Origin: Leptolyngbya sp. PCC 7375
GTDB taxonomy: Bacteria > Cyanobacteriota > Cyanobacteriia > Phormidesmidales > Phormidesmidaceae
Direction: 5' to 3'
Assembly: GCF_000316115.1 (NCBI RefSeq)
Contig: NZ_JH993797.1
Location: 5,442,486 to 5,506,485, forward strand
Length of the DNA: 64,000 nt
Position 1 is the first letter of the stretch. The number at the start of each line of letters is the position of its first letter. Below, one piece after another: positions 1-8,703 of this stretch. The position numbers and the translations under genes were made by a program. The notes beneath the pieces are model-generated. The model searched no databases, had not been told where the DNA came from, and saw only the letters and a list, made by a program, of their open reading frames with translations.

Positions 1-2
1 AT

Positions 3-401
3 CAACAGGCCACCAGTGATGCCTATGATCAGCTCATGGCAGATGCCATGACCCTAAAGCTAGACGACACTCAACGGCAATACTGGGTCCATTGGTGCCA
101 GTGGATGTGTGCCAAGTATCAACGCACCTCCTCGGCGGTCGAGGGGCGTAATGGCTATCTATCTCAACGTCATCAGGCCAATCGTGGCTTTTCGGCACAG
201 TCCTTGAAGGTGCTCACCATTATTCACAATTTTGACCTTAAACGTCCCGATGGCACGACCGCTGCTCAAAGACTCTTTGGACACCCATTTCCAGACCTAT
301 TTGAATGGATCCTCAGTACTATTAATGAGCTACCCATGCCTAGACGGTCATCTAAAGCACATCAGACAAACCCCTTACACGTAGAGCTTTTCCCGGCTTA
401 A
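3..401 (+). CDS. DUF6399 transposase-like protein, C-terminal fragment (5' end outside window)
   Basis: The reading frame is open to the left window edge, so only the C-terminal about 132 residues are visible; the first internal ATG is at 36. The stretch SSAVEGRNGYLSQRH followed by NFDLKRPDGTTAAQRLFG resembles the C-terminal part of cyanobacterial DUF6399 proteins, which are thought to be transposase-related. Its stop codon overlaps the stop of the oppositely oriented pilN by 4 bases, so the two genes are fused tail to tail. This suggests the element landed in or beside the pil operon. Whether the copy is intact cannot be judged from here. The family call is from recognition of conserved strings, not a search. 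Confidence 0.7.
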   Translation, partial: QQATSDAYDQLMADAMTLKLDDTQRQYWVHWCQWMCAKYQRTSSAVEGRNGYLSQRHQANRGFSAQSLKVLTIIHNFDLKRPDGTTAAQRLFGHPFPDLFEWILSTINELPMPRRSSKAHQTNPLHVELFPA

Positions 402-1066
402 GTTGTTACCCCAATCGTGTAATTGACAAGCTGTGTAGGTTCATCCCGCTGAGCTTCTCCTGGGCATCGGCCTAAAACCTCTGACCCCAGGTTAGACGTG
501 GTTAGGGCCACTGTTTCACCTTCTAGAAACGGTGAATTTTTGAGGGTCAGAACAAAGTCATTGACATCATCAAAGGAACAGGCTGTACCATTGATGCTGA
601 TGCCACCGGCCTCAGGGACGACGGGCTCACCTCCATCTTCAACAGGTACGGCCTCACCTTCGGTTTGATTCACCTGGGTGAGCTGTGCCCGAGTAGGGAT
701 GCGATTTTGAATGTCTTTAACAATAGCCGACCAGGGTCGAATTTTAGTAAACACGCTGGCCAGGGCACGACTTTCGTCACGGGCAGCTGCAGTCTCGGCC
801 TTAATGCGATCAACCTCATCTAGCTTTGCTTGTAGCTCTCTCAGTTGACTGTCTAGTTCAGCCTGGCGTTTTTGCAAGTTTGATTCTTGATACTTCAGTA
901 AGCCTAAAAAGCCACCGACGCCAGCCAAGGCAGCAACTAAGACACCTACACCAATGACAATGGGGGTGCGATCGCTAGTGGGTTGCTGTCGAACAATGGG
1001 CGCTCCGGTAGCCACTACAGGGCGCTCTTCACGATCATTGAGAAAATTAATATCGATGCTATACAT
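398..1066 (-). CDS. pilN: Type IV pilus inner-membrane protein PilN (possibly C-terminally truncated)
   Basis: PilN is a bitopic membrane protein that, with PilM and PilO, forms the alignment complex linking the type IV pilus motor to the secretin. The protein starts MYSIDINFLNDRE, has one hydrophobic segment at about residues 37-57 and then a coiled coil (about 60-95), the usual fimbrial-assembly (GspL/PilN) layout. It starts 3 bases after the pilM stop, with GGAGG inside the end of pilM. At 222 residues it seems short: the cyanobacterial homologs I recall continue past the VNYTI strand, whereas this one ends after VNYTIGVTT exactly where the transposase-like gene begins. pilO and pilQ, which normally follow, are not in the window. 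Confidence 0.85.
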   Translation of the reverse strand: MYSIDINFLNDREERPVVATGAPIVRQQPTSDRTPIVIGVGVLVAALAGVGGFLGLLKYQESNLQKRQAELDSQLRELQAKLDEVDRIKAETAAARDESRALASVFTKIRPWSAIVKDIQNRIPTRAQLTQVNQTEGEAVPVEDGGEPVVPEAGGISINGTACSFDDVNDFVLTLKNSPFLEGETVALTTSNLGSEVLGRCPGEAQRDEPTQLVNYTIGVTT

Positions 1067-1069
1067 GTC

Positions 1070-2173
1070 CTAAACCTCCCGCAGACCCAAGCCAAGAACC
1101 GTAGCCAACCCAGGACGCTGAGCCTCAGAAATCTCATCGCCCACTTCTAGCGATAGAGCCTCAATGGGGTCAATGGGGCTAGCTGGCAAACTCAAACGTT
1201 GAGCAAAGAACTCATCCAATTGACCGATGGCGCTACCAGGTCCGGCCAATAACAACTGAGCAACTTCCATGTCTTCACCTTGATTGAGATAGAAGTCAAT
1301 GGAACGACGTAGTTCATCAGAGAGCTCGCCCAATACTCTTAACATGGCAGCTGTACCGGGATTAGTTCCTCCTGCCATTTGGGGAGCCCCCATACTATCC
1401 ATGGGTGTAGCCGGTACCGTCATCCCCTGAAGTAGCTCTGTATTCCGCGTTGGCGGGAGGTTCATAGCACGGCTGAGGGCGCTTTGAATCTGGAACGTAC
1501 CAATGGGGACTGTTCGCGAAAAATGGGGAATACCGTCGACAACAATCGAAATTTCTGTGCTTTCAAACTGAATATCAACGATAGCCGCAGCCTCTTGGGG
1601 AGTAAATTGTCGCAGTTGCTCACGAATAGTCCGAATCAGAGCAAAACTACTCGTTTCAACGACATCAAGATTGAGCCCAGCCTGCTGGAAGGTTTCCATG
1701 TAGGCATCGGTCACCTCTTTCTTAACCGCCACCAGCAATACTTGCACTTTTTCGATGCCATCCTCATCGACAAAAAAGCCTAGTTTCTGATAGTCAACAT
1801 CAGCTTCTTCTCGAGGGAAAGGCAGATAGAGACTTGCCTCTTGATTGAGGACCATCTCGCGGAGTTCATTGTCGTCTAACTCAGCTGGCACTGGAATCAC
1901 CCGTGTGATTGCTCGTCCAGGAACAGCCGTTGTCGCCCGTTTCACCCTCAGCTTGCTTTCCATTAAAGCAGTCCGAATGGCTTCAGCCATAGCTGCCATA
2001 TCGATAATTTGCCCCTCTTCAAAAATGCCCTCGGGAATCTCAGCGGAGGCAAGAGTTTCTAACTTTATCTTTTGCCCCTGCTTGCGCAGGCGAGCAATAT
2101 TGACCCGTTCGGGCGTAAGTTCAACACCAACGCCAGGGGATTTCCTCGAAAATAGTGACTTTAAACTATTCAC
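1070..2173 (-). CDS. pilM: Type IV pilus assembly ATPase-fold protein PilM
   Basis: PilM is a cytoplasmic actin-fold (FtsA-like) protein that binds the N-terminal tail of PilN and supports type IV pilus assembly, and so twitching motility and natural transformation. The 367-residue length and the opening GVELTPERVNIARL, plus VPGRAITRVIPVPAELDDNELREMV, are typical. The start codon is GTG (2173-2171). It is the first visible gene of a pilM-pilN operon, with a 3-base gap between the two. An insert of about 35 Pro/Met/Gly-rich residues (near residues 240-275) is longer than I expect but lies in a variable loop. Confidence 0.9.
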   Translation of the reverse strand: MNSLKSLFSRKSPGVGVELTPERVNIARLRKQGQKIKLETLASAEIPEGIFEEGQIIDMAAMAEAIRTALMESKLRVKRATTAVPGRAITRVIPVPAELDDNELREMVLNQEASLYLPFPREEADVDYQKLGFFVDEDGIEKVQVLLVAVKKEVTDAYMETFQQAGLNLDVVETSSFALIRTIREQLRQFTPQEAAAIVDIQFESTEISIVVDGIPHFSRTVPIGTFQIQSALSRAMNLPPTRNTELLQGMTVPATPMDSMGAPQMAGGTNPGTAAMLRVLGELSDELRRSIDFYLNQGEDMEVAQLLLAGPGSAIGQLDEFFAQRLSLPASPIDPIEALSLEVGDEISEAQRPGLATVLGLGLREV

Positions 2174-2694
2174 AGCATTATCCGGTCACAAAATTATCCG
2201 GTTATGGAAAGCAATTTGAACTAGTAGGCGACGCCTAAAAATTTGAGTCAGGTAGAGCCCAAACTTTTGGTCTGATTTTTTGCTAACGCATCGTACACAA
2301 TTTGTGCAGGAATAGCCAGCAATCGCCAAAAGATACAGAGTTTGGTGTCAATACTGCCCTAAAAAACTCACAAAACGTACTTTTTATTTGAGATTTTTCC
2401 CGTCATAGATGAGGAGAAAAAACCGCTTTAACCATTGATGCCTCCATGATTAAACGTTTTAGATTGGGCAGCCTTCACGCCCCCTGAAAACATTTCATTG
2501 CAGATTGTTAATCACATTGAATGTTTCATCAGTCCAGCATTTAAGTTTGAACATCGGCAGCTCATCACCCCCTAATCAGAACAACAGACAGATGATCTGG
2601 GAAAGAAGGTGATTTTTTACGAGCGATATTACACGCAATTGGCTAAATTGATCACACGATTTCTAAAAAAAAGTTGGATTTTTATCAAACAACC
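2174..2694. other. Divergent intergenic region pilM / purT
   Basis: About 520 bases separate the divergent pilM and purT genes, so both promoters should lie here. The sequence is AT-rich with several homopolymer runs. I see no RNA gene, convincing ORF, repeat or recognisable operator in it. The frame of purT extends upstream to a TTG at 2674, but no ribosome binding site supports that start. Confidence 0.5.
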
Positions 2695-3936
2695 ATGGCA
2701 AAAGTGGCAAATCACCCTGAAGATGATGTCTGGGGCACTCCTCTCTCCGGTAGCGGACACCGTCTGCTGTTATTGGGTTCCGGAGAACTGGGGCGCGAGG
2801 TGGCTCTAGAAGCAATGCGTTTGGGCATTGAGGTGATTGCAGTAGATGCCTATGCCAACGCTCCTGCTATGCAGGTGGCCCATCGTAGCCATGTCCTCAG
2901 CATGTTAGATGGCAAGGCGCTCAAACATGTGGTGGCACAAGAACAGCCGACATTGATTGTGCCGGAAGTCGAAGCGCTTGCAACAGAAACACTACTAGAG
3001 CTAGAGGCAGAGGGCTGGAAAGTTATTCCCACAGCTCTGGCAACGCGTCTGACCATGGACCGTGAGGGAATTCGGCGGTTAGCCGCTGAGGAATTGGCGT
3101 TACCCACATCGCCCTATCAGTTTGCAGCAACGGAATCGGACTATCGAGATGCGATCGCAACCATTGGACTGCCCTGCGTCGTCAAACCCGTCATGAGTTC
3201 TTCAGGGAAGGGACAGAGTCTTGTCAAAACGGACGCCGATATTGACAGCGCCTGGACCTATGCCTTTGAAGCCGGACGCGGCAAAGACCAGCGAGTAATT
3301 GTGGAAGGTTTTGTAAAGTTTGACACCGAAATCACACTACTGACGATTCGGTCCCAGCCCGACCTCCCCCATGCTGAACCCACAACTCACTTTTGCCCTC
3401 CCATTGGTCATCGCCAGCAAGACGGCGACTATCGTGAATCCTGGCAACCCTGTGCCCTGAACCCCAGCACCCTCACCCAATGTCAAAACATAGCTAAAGC
3501 GATTACCGATGCGCTGGGTGGTGTGGGCCTGTTTGGTGTGGAATTGTTCATTGCCGGTTCCCCTAACGAAGAACAGACCGTTTACTTTAGCGAAGTCAGT
3601 CCCCGTCCCCACGACACCGGCATGGTCACCATGGTGAGCCAAAATATGTCCGAATTTGAGCTACATGTACGCGCAATTGCGGGCCTTCCCATTGGCGACA
3701 TTGAGCAAATTCGTCCCGGTGCCTCAGCGGTGATTCTGGCCAGTGAACCTAGCAATAGCCCCACGTTTACCGGGATAGCGGAGGCACTCACAGTACCCTC
3801 CAGTAAGCTCCGGCTGTTTGGGAAACCTCGCGCTTACAAGAACCGTCGCATGGGAGTGGCTTTAGCCCTGGGCGATACGGTGGAGGAAGCCCGCAGCCGT
3901 GCCTGTGAATGTGCAGAGCGGGTGAGGGTTCATTAG
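2695..3936 (+). CDS. purT: Formate-dependent phosphoribosylglycinamide formyltransferase PurT
   Basis: PurT is an ATP-grasp enzyme that makes formyl-GAR from GAR, formate and ATP, the folate-independent version of the third step of purine synthesis. The ATG at 2695 (MAKVANHPEDD) is chosen over an upstream TTG at 2674. That gives 413 residues. Visible features are the N-terminal nucleotide-binding loop LLLLGSGELGREVA, the ATP-grasp core VVKPVMSSSGKGQS, VEGFVKFDTEITLL, and the metal/substrate segment YFSEVSPRPHDTGMVT. It stands alone between its own promoter and a 286-base gap. purH, another purine gene, is 8 kb away on the other strand. Confidence 0.95.
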   Translation: MAKVANHPEDDVWGTPLSGSGHRLLLLGSGELGREVALEAMRLGIEVIAVDAYANAPAMQVAHRSHVLSMLDGKALKHVVAQEQPTLIVPEVEALATETLLELEAEGWKVIPTALATRLTMDREGIRRLAAEELALPTSPYQFAATESDYRDAIATIGLPCVVKPVMSSSGKGQSLVKTDADIDSAWTYAFEAGRGKDQRVIVEGFVKFDTEITLLTIRSQPDLPHAEPTTHFCPPIGHRQQDGDYRESWQPCALNPSTLTQCQNIAKAITDALGGVGLFGVELFIAGSPNEEQTVYFSEVSPRPHDTGMVTMVSQNMSEFELHVRAIAGLPIGDIEQIRPGASAVILASEPSNSPTFTGIAEALTVPSSKLRLFGKPRAYKNRRMGVALALGDTVEEARSRACECAERVRVH

Positions 3937-4222
3937 GTGACCGCAACTTTGCTCAGCCACCTATGCAGGTTTACTCAGGCACCCAGGGCTAAGGTTCACA
4001 TACACGAACTTAGAGAAAATTGATCAGGGTGCTGAGCAAAGTCGAACCACCACTTAAGACCGTCTTGGTCTAAAGTGTCTGAACACCTCCCTAAAAAATT
4101 TCTGTCGTTGCGGATCCTCGGCATGGCGTTGTCCCTCAAGCTGTGATCTGCGGCCTACTGGGTTGATCTGTTCGTACCTTAAAGGCGCAACAATAAATTT
4201 CCTTGATAAACAGAAAATCATC

Positions 4223-5503
4223 ATGAAACTGTTTCAACGTCGGCACTTTTTAGCACGCATGGCATCGGGGGCCGCTGCTGGGGTCTTAGTTGCGATCGCA
4301 GGCTGTGGTGGAGGTAACGAACAGTCTGGCAAACAGGAGGTGGAATTTTGGACGATGCAGCTCCAGCCCAAATTCACCGACTACTTCGACCAGCTAATTG
4401 CCGATTTTGAAACAGCCAATCCAGACGTAGATGTGGTTTGGATCGATGTGCCCTGGGCTGACATGCAGAGCAAAATCTTGACTGCAGTTTCTGCTGGAAC
4501 AGCCCCCGATGTCGTCAATCTCAACCCTGACTTTGCATCTCAGTTAGCCAGTCGCAATGCTTGGCTCCCCCTGGATGAGCAGCTCACGTCTGAGGAGCAA
4601 GCCGTTTATTTACCCAAAATTTGGAAAGCAACAACGCTGAGGGGCACAAGCTTTGGCTTTCCCTGGTACTTAACCACTCGGGTCACCCTTTTCAACACTG
4701 ACCTGATGGAGCAAGCGGGCATTGACGAGCCCCCCAGCACCTATGCAGAACTGGCGGATGCCGCTAGACAAATCAAAGAGACGACAGGCAAATATGCTTT
4801 CTTTATCAGCTTTGTGCCTGAAGATGCGGCCGATGTTTTGCAGTCATTTATCCAGATGGGTGTCCCCTTAGTAGATGACGCAGGTAACGCCGCCTTCAAT
4901 ACACCTGAGGGTAAAGCCGTTTTTCAGTTTTGGACCGACCTCTATCAGCAGGATTTGTTACCCCGCGAAGTGTTGACCCAGGGTCATCGTCGTGCAATTG
5001 AGCTATACCAGGCAGGAGAAACTGTCTTTTTAGCATCGGGTGCTGAAGCCCTAGACAATATTGCCAATAACGCACCCGATATTGCTGCAGCCACCCAAAC
5101 AGCACCCCAAATTACCGGCTCCACTGGAAAAAAAAACGTGGCCGCCATGAACCTGGTGGTCTCGCATTCCACCGACGTCCCTGAGGCAGCGGTGAAGTTT
5201 GCGATGTATGTCACTAACAACGACAATCAGCTATCGTTTGCCCAGGCGGCCAATGTACTGCCATCGACAGCGGCGGCTATCGATGGCACCCTGACCGACG
5301 CCTCTGCCAATGCTACCCCTATAGAAGTAGCGAGAGCCGTCAGTGCCAGGCAGTTAGCAGATGCTGAGGTGTTGATCCCGGCTCTTGAAGATGTGAAAAA
5401 ACTGCAAAAGGCAATTTATGACAACCTGCAGGCTGCCATGCTAGGCGACAAAACCGTAGATGAGGCCGTTTCAGATGCAGCGGACGAATGGAATAACCGA
5501 TAG
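4223..5503 (+). CDS. ABC transporter extracellular solute-binding lipoprotein, sugar type (family 1)
   Basis: This is the periplasmic binding component of a carbohydrate-type ABC importer. The ATG at 4223 starts a signal with paired arginines (QRRHFLA) and a lipobox ending AIAGC, so it looks like a Tat-type lipoprotein. The in-frame extension up to a TTG at 4163 would bury that signal and is rejected. The mature part has family-1 hallmarks: VEFWTMQLQPKF at the N terminus, VDVVWIDVPWADMQSKILTAVSAGTAPDVV, and a C-terminal helical lobe. No permease or ATPase gene is adjacent. This is common for cyanobacterial sugar-binding proteins. The substrate cannot be told from sequence. It ends 12 bases from the convergent folC. 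Confidence 0.85.
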   Translation: MKLFQRRHFLARMASGAAAGVLVAIAGCGGGNEQSGKQEVEFWTMQLQPKFTDYFDQLIADFETANPDVDVVWIDVPWADMQSKILTAVSAGTAPDVVNLNPDFASQLASRNAWLPLDEQLTSEEQAVYLPKIWKATTLRGTSFGFPWYLTTRVTLFNTDLMEQAGIDEPPSTYAELADAARQIKETTGKYAFFISFVPEDAADVLQSFIQMGVPLVDDAGNAAFNTPEGKAVFQFWTDLYQQDLLPREVLTQGHRRAIELYQAGETVFLASGAEALDNIANNAPDIAAATQTAPQITGSTGKKNVAAMNLVVSHSTDVPEAAVKFAMYVTNNDNQLSFAQAANVLPSTAAAIDGTLTDASANATPIEVARAVSARQLADAEVLIPALEDVKKLQKAIYDNLQAAMLGDKTVDEAVSDAADEWNNR

Positions 5504-5515
5504 ATACCCACCCTC

Positions 5516-6799
5516 CTATGCCATTCCCTTAGCGAACCGGGCAAGAAAATCACCAATTAAATACAAAGAACCACACAAAACCTTGGTCGCACCATCTGCT
5601 GCTGAAAATGCATCCAGGCCAGTAGCTAAGGTGTCGTGGGTATAACAACCCGACAGCTCCGGACAAACATTGTGAGCCAGTTTCGCTAAATCTGTTGGCT
5701 CTGCTGTTTGATGTCCTGGTACAGGCACTATATATAGTGTGTCACCTGGGTGCAATAACACCTCTAAGATATCCTTATGATCCTTAGTAGATAGCATTCC
5801 CATCAGCCAGACAACAGGTTGGGAAAGAGAATCTACATAATGACGCAACATTGTGGCAGCCGCCGGATTATGGGCACCGTCAATTAAAAGTTGTTGCCCT
5901 TGCCAGGTCATCCATTGCAAACGTCCCGGCCAACAAGTTGCAGCCATGCCTGTCTGAATGACTGTAGTGGGGATCTGCCAGCCTTGCTGTTGGAGTAGCT
6001 GGAGAATTGCGATCGCAATTCCACTATTCACACGCTGATGATCACCCAACAGCCCTGACTGATAGTCAATCGACTTATCTAAGCCGCTACGCCACTGCCC
6101 TGATGCTATTAATTCAGCAGGCGCTACCTCGTACAGGGGGCAACCCAGTTCCAACGCTCGCTGGCGGACAACGGCCTCAGCCTCAGAGGGCAGAGGCCCC
6201 ATCACGACCGGTCGCCCTTGTTTAAGGATACCAGCCTTCTCTCTGGCGATATCAGCCAGGGTAGGACCCAGCCGCTGCCAATGCTCACGACTAAGAGAAA
6301 CAACAGACGTTACCAGAGGCTCAGAGCACACATTAGTAGCATCCAAGCGCCCTCCCAAACCCACTTCAATCACAGCAATATCCACGGCCTCAGCCGCAAA
6401 ATAGGACCAGGCCGCCGCTGTAAAAACCTCAAATTGAGTCGGTGTTTCTGATGTCGGTGTGGCGAAATTTGCATCAATGGCTGCAGCGACCACATGCAAA
6501 TGGTGCTCCAGCGCCTGATTAGTAATCGGCTGCTGATTGATACAAATACGCTCGTTCCAGGTCAACAAATGGGGCGATGTATAGCGGCCTACTCGATAAC
6601 CAGCCTCAGCCAGCACCGATGCCACATAGGCGCAGACTGAACCTTTGCCATTGGTCCCGGCCACATGAACGATCGGCACCCGCTCCTGAGGGTTATCCAG
6701 ACACTCTAAAAGCACCTCAATACGGGATAGCCCAAGGTTGACACCAAAGCGACCATAGCTCGCCAGGAAATCGTCAATTGACAGCTTGTCAGAGGACAC
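5516..6799 (-). CDS. folC: Bifunctional dihydrofolate / folylpolyglutamate synthase FolC
   Basis: FolC adds glutamate to dihydropteroate and then extends the polyglutamate tail of folates, using ATP. The Mur-ligase P-loop VAGTNGKGSVCAYVASVL is at about residues 44-61, followed by TSPHL and the DATN / IDGAHNPAA motifs, with the Mur C-terminal domain after residue 290. Length (427) is normal. The start is a GTG at 6799 that shares one base with the glnB stop (TAGTG), so folC is very likely translated from the glnB transcript. That puts a folate enzyme behind the nitrogen regulator's NtcA-type promoter. Confidence 0.93.
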   Translation of the reverse strand: MSSDKLSIDDFLASYGRFGVNLGLSRIEVLLECLDNPQERVPIVHVAGTNGKGSVCAYVASVLAEAGYRVGRYTSPHLLTWNERICINQQPITNQALEHHLHVVAAAIDANFATPTSETPTQFEVFTAAAWSYFAAEAVDIAVIEVGLGGRLDATNVCSEPLVTSVVSLSREHWQRLGPTLADIAREKAGILKQGRPVVMGPLPSEAEAVVRQRALELGCPLYEVAPAELIASGQWRSGLDKSIDYQSGLLGDHQRVNSGIAIAILQLLQQQGWQIPTTVIQTGMAATCWPGRLQWMTWQGQQLLIDGAHNPAAATMLRHYVDSLSQPVVWLMGMLSTKDHKDILEVLLHPGDTLYIVPVPGHQTAEPTDLAKLAHNVCPELSGCYTHDTLATGLDAFSAADGATKVLCGSLYLIGDFLARFAKGMA

Positions 6800-7137
6800 T
6801 AAACAGCTTCCGAATCTTTCTCGCCAGTACGAATACGAACGACTTCATTCACGGGCGTAACAAAAATTTTGCCATCACCGATTTCACCAGTACGAGCAGC
6901 CGAAATAACCTGATCAACAATGGCATCCACCTGATCATCATCAACCACAATTTCCACCTTGAGCTTTTGCAAAAACTCAACGGTATACTCTGAGCCCCGA
7001 TAGCGCTCAGTTTGACCTTTCTGACGACCAAACCCACGAACTTCAGACACTGTCATGCCGACAACGCCTGCATTTACAAGCGCAATTTTGACTTCGTCGA
7101 GTTTAAACGGGCGAATGATGGCTTCTATTTTTTTCAT
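6799..7137 (-). CDS. glnB: Nitrogen regulatory protein P-II
   Basis: PII is a trimeric signal protein that senses ATP/ADP and 2-oxoglutarate and controls, among others, PipX, N-acetylglutamate kinase and nitrogen transporters. The 112-residue protein is nearly canonical. The T-loop reads RYRGSEYTVEF, with Ser49 (the phosphorylation site of unicellular cyanobacteria) and Tyr51. The B-loop is TGEIGDGKIFV and the C-loop VRIRTGE. A perfect NtcA box lies upstream at 7228-7241. The stop overlaps the GTG start of folC by one base. Confidence 0.98.
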   Translation of the reverse strand: MKKIEAIIRPFKLDEVKIALVNAGVVGMTVSEVRGFGRQKGQTERYRGSEYTVEFLQKLKVEIVVDDDQVDAIVDQVISAARTGEIGDGKIFVTPVNEVVRIRTGEKDSEAV

Positions 7138-7227
7138 ACGAATTTATAAACTCCATACACCGACCCAACAACAGAATTGGGCCAACATACGATATCAACG
7201 TTTAAAGGGTCACAAAGGTAAACTACC

Positions 7228-7241
7228 GTATCAATTGTTAC
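7228..7241 (-). promoter_or_regulatory. NtcA binding site upstream of glnB
   Basis: On the minus strand this reads GTA-ACAATTGA-TAC, a perfect match to the NtcA consensus GTAN8TAC, and its core CAATTG is itself palindromic. It lies about 90 bases before the glnB start codon. An AT-rich CTTTAAAC stretch begins about 20 bases downstream of the box and could serve as the -10 element of an NtcA-activated promoter. Cyanobacterial glnB genes are known NtcA targets. Confidence 0.85.
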
Positions 7242-7304
7242 GGTGTCACCTATATGCTGCGTAGTCAATTTTAGAGTAGAACCTGGGCTAAGCGATGTTT
7301 TTGA

Positions 7305-7850
7305 CTAACGGTCATTAATCAACGGACGCATAATCAAAAAGCCTGCTCCAAACGCTGTGAAAATAATGATGGCAATGGAGAGAATTAACCAAAGGGTACT
7401 CAAACTACTGCTAGCTGACGATTCAAGAGTATAGCGACGATTTTCCCCAGTCTGTTCGGTAAAAACTTTAGATAGAGCCGCCTTAGGTCTTTTAGGAGGT
7501 TTAGGCATAGATTCTGGAACTGACTGGATAGCCTGTTGTGGCACAGACCGACCAGGAAACTCTTCCGGTGGGGGCGATGACAGAGCCATCTCCGCTTCAG
7601 CAGGATGAGCAACACCAGCATAATGGCCAAGTTGGAGAGCCACTTGCACCATCTGATGAATGTTCTGGCGTAACAGATGATTCTGATTCGTAAGATGCGT
7701 GTTTTGGGCGCTCAATGAATCTACCATTGCCTTAGTGGCCTGTAGCTCAGCTGCCAGCTCACGGTATACCGACACAGGTACTGAAGGGGCATAGCTGGAG
7801 TCTGATCTCATCGGTTTTCTCCCTGAGTCAGAATTGTGGGAAGGATTCAT
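7305..7850 (-). CDS. Hypothetical protein with coiled coil and C-terminal membrane anchor
   Basis: I do not recognise a named family. The ATG at 7850, with GGA ten bases upstream, is preferred to a TTG at 7883. That gives 181 residues. A Ser/Pro-rich start is followed by a Gln/Asn-rich coiled coil (near residues 30-65, ELQATKAMVDSLSAQNTHL) and a basic Pro-rich linker. One strongly hydrophobic helix, LWLILSIAIIIFTAFGAGFLIM, lies just before the C terminus. The layout suggests a tail-anchored membrane protein with a cytoplasmic coiled coil. The gene sits alone upstream of the glnB promoter in the same direction. Confidence 0.65.
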   Translation of the reverse strand: MNPSHNSDSGRKPMRSDSSYAPSVPVSVYRELAAELQATKAMVDSLSAQNTHLTNQNHLLRQNIHQMVQVALQLGHYAGVAHPAEAEMALSSPPPEEFPGRSVPQQAIQSVPESMPKPPKRPKAALSKVFTEQTGENRRYTLESSASSSLSTLWLILSIAIIIFTAFGAGFLIMRPLINDR

Positions 7851-8208
7851 AAGCAGTTCCAAAAATCTCCGATAAAAATACAAGTCAGCTGCTCTATGCT
7901 GTTTGCCAAATAAAGCCTTGCAAGCTGCAAATCTAAAAACAGGCGGGAAGCTGACCGTTCGGGACGTTCAAATTAGAGCAACGTCAACGTCATTCGTCAA
8001 GTACTTGCTCTAAGTTCTTTGAAATAGTCAGACAAGGCAGACAGGGATAAACTGATCAATCCACCTATGTAATCCTTGGAATGAAGCACACCTGTTAGCA
8101 GTCAATCAACGTCCCTGGAAACGGTTTGTCCATTACCAACTTCATTGCTCGTCTAGTTGTACCCTGCTTCTCCAAAACCATCAACTCTTTTTCAGAACTT
8201 TCACAGCC
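7851..8208. other. Intergenic region upstream of queF
   Basis: About 360 bases lie between the divergent membrane-anchored protein and queF. I looked for a preQ1 riboswitch, expected in front of queuosine genes in some bacteria, and found no matching hairpin plus A-rich tail. No ORF with coding character or clear repeat is present. Confidence 0.45.
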
Positions 8209-8628
8209 ATGACTGACACCACCTTTCCTAAAGCTACTCCTACAGAAAAAATCAAATATGGCGAACGGGCCATTGAGGAAAACCATCTGATCACGTTCCC
8301 CAATCCGCGACCTGGCCGACAGTATGACGTTAATATCACGCTGCCGGAATTCACCTGTAAATGTCCATTCTCAGGCTATCCGGACTTCGCAACTATCTAT
8401 ATCACCTACACTCCCAATGAAAAGGTAGTAGAGCTAAAAGCCATAAAGCTTTACATCAATGGTTATCGCGATCGCTACATCTCTCACGAAGAGTCTATTA
8501 ACCAGATCATGGATGACTTTATAGCTGCCGCCGATCCATTGAAGTTCAAGATTAAGGGGGATTTTCAACCCCGTGGTAACGTGCACACCACGGTTGAGAT
8601 TGCCTACGAAAAACCGACAACGGTTTAG
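8209..8628 (+). CDS. queF: NADPH-dependent 7-cyano-7-deazaguanine reductase QueF
   Basis: QueF reduces the nitrile preQ0 to the amine preQ1 with two NADPH, the last base-level step before insertion into tRNA on the way to queuosine. The 139-residue length marks the short, unimodular (YkvM) subfamily. The segment EFTCKCPFSGYPDFATI carries the catalytic Cys (the Cys of CPFSG region) and its Asp partner. The E(S/L)K-type motif near ELKAIKLYINGYRD and the C-terminal HTTVEI strand are also seen. No other queuosine gene is nearby. A 50-base perfect palindrome follows the stop directly. Confidence 0.95.
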   Translation: MTDTTFPKATPTEKIKYGERAIEENHLITFPNPRPGRQYDVNITLPEFTCKCPFSGYPDFATIYITYTPNEKVVELKAIKLYINGYRDRYISHEESINQIMDDFIAAADPLKFKIKGDFQPRGNVHTTVEIAYEKPTTV

Positions 8629-8630
8629 GC

Positions 8631-8680
8631 CAAAATTTCGTGTAGAGGCGTTCCATGGAACGCCTCTACACGAAATTTTG
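8631..8680. repeat. 50-bp perfect palindrome, family member 1 (core GTTCCATGGAAC)
   Basis: The whole 50 bases equal their own reverse complement. The centre is GTAGAGGCGTTCCATGGAAC and the flanks AAAATTTCGT / ACGAAATTTT. It lies between the convergent queF and DUF924 genes, so it may act as a bidirectional terminator. Shorter relatives occur at 32319, 37994, 53442 and 53484. Confidence 0.85.
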
Positions 8681-8703
8681 AATTTACGTCCCCTACCATT
8701 GAT

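Noticed and set aside
2609..2809. Frame on the plus strand running into purT
   Set aside because: It overlaps purT in another frame and ends inside it; no coding character.
7851..8208. preQ1 riboswitch before queF
   Set aside because: I looked for the small hairpin plus A-rich tail of preQ1-I and found no match.
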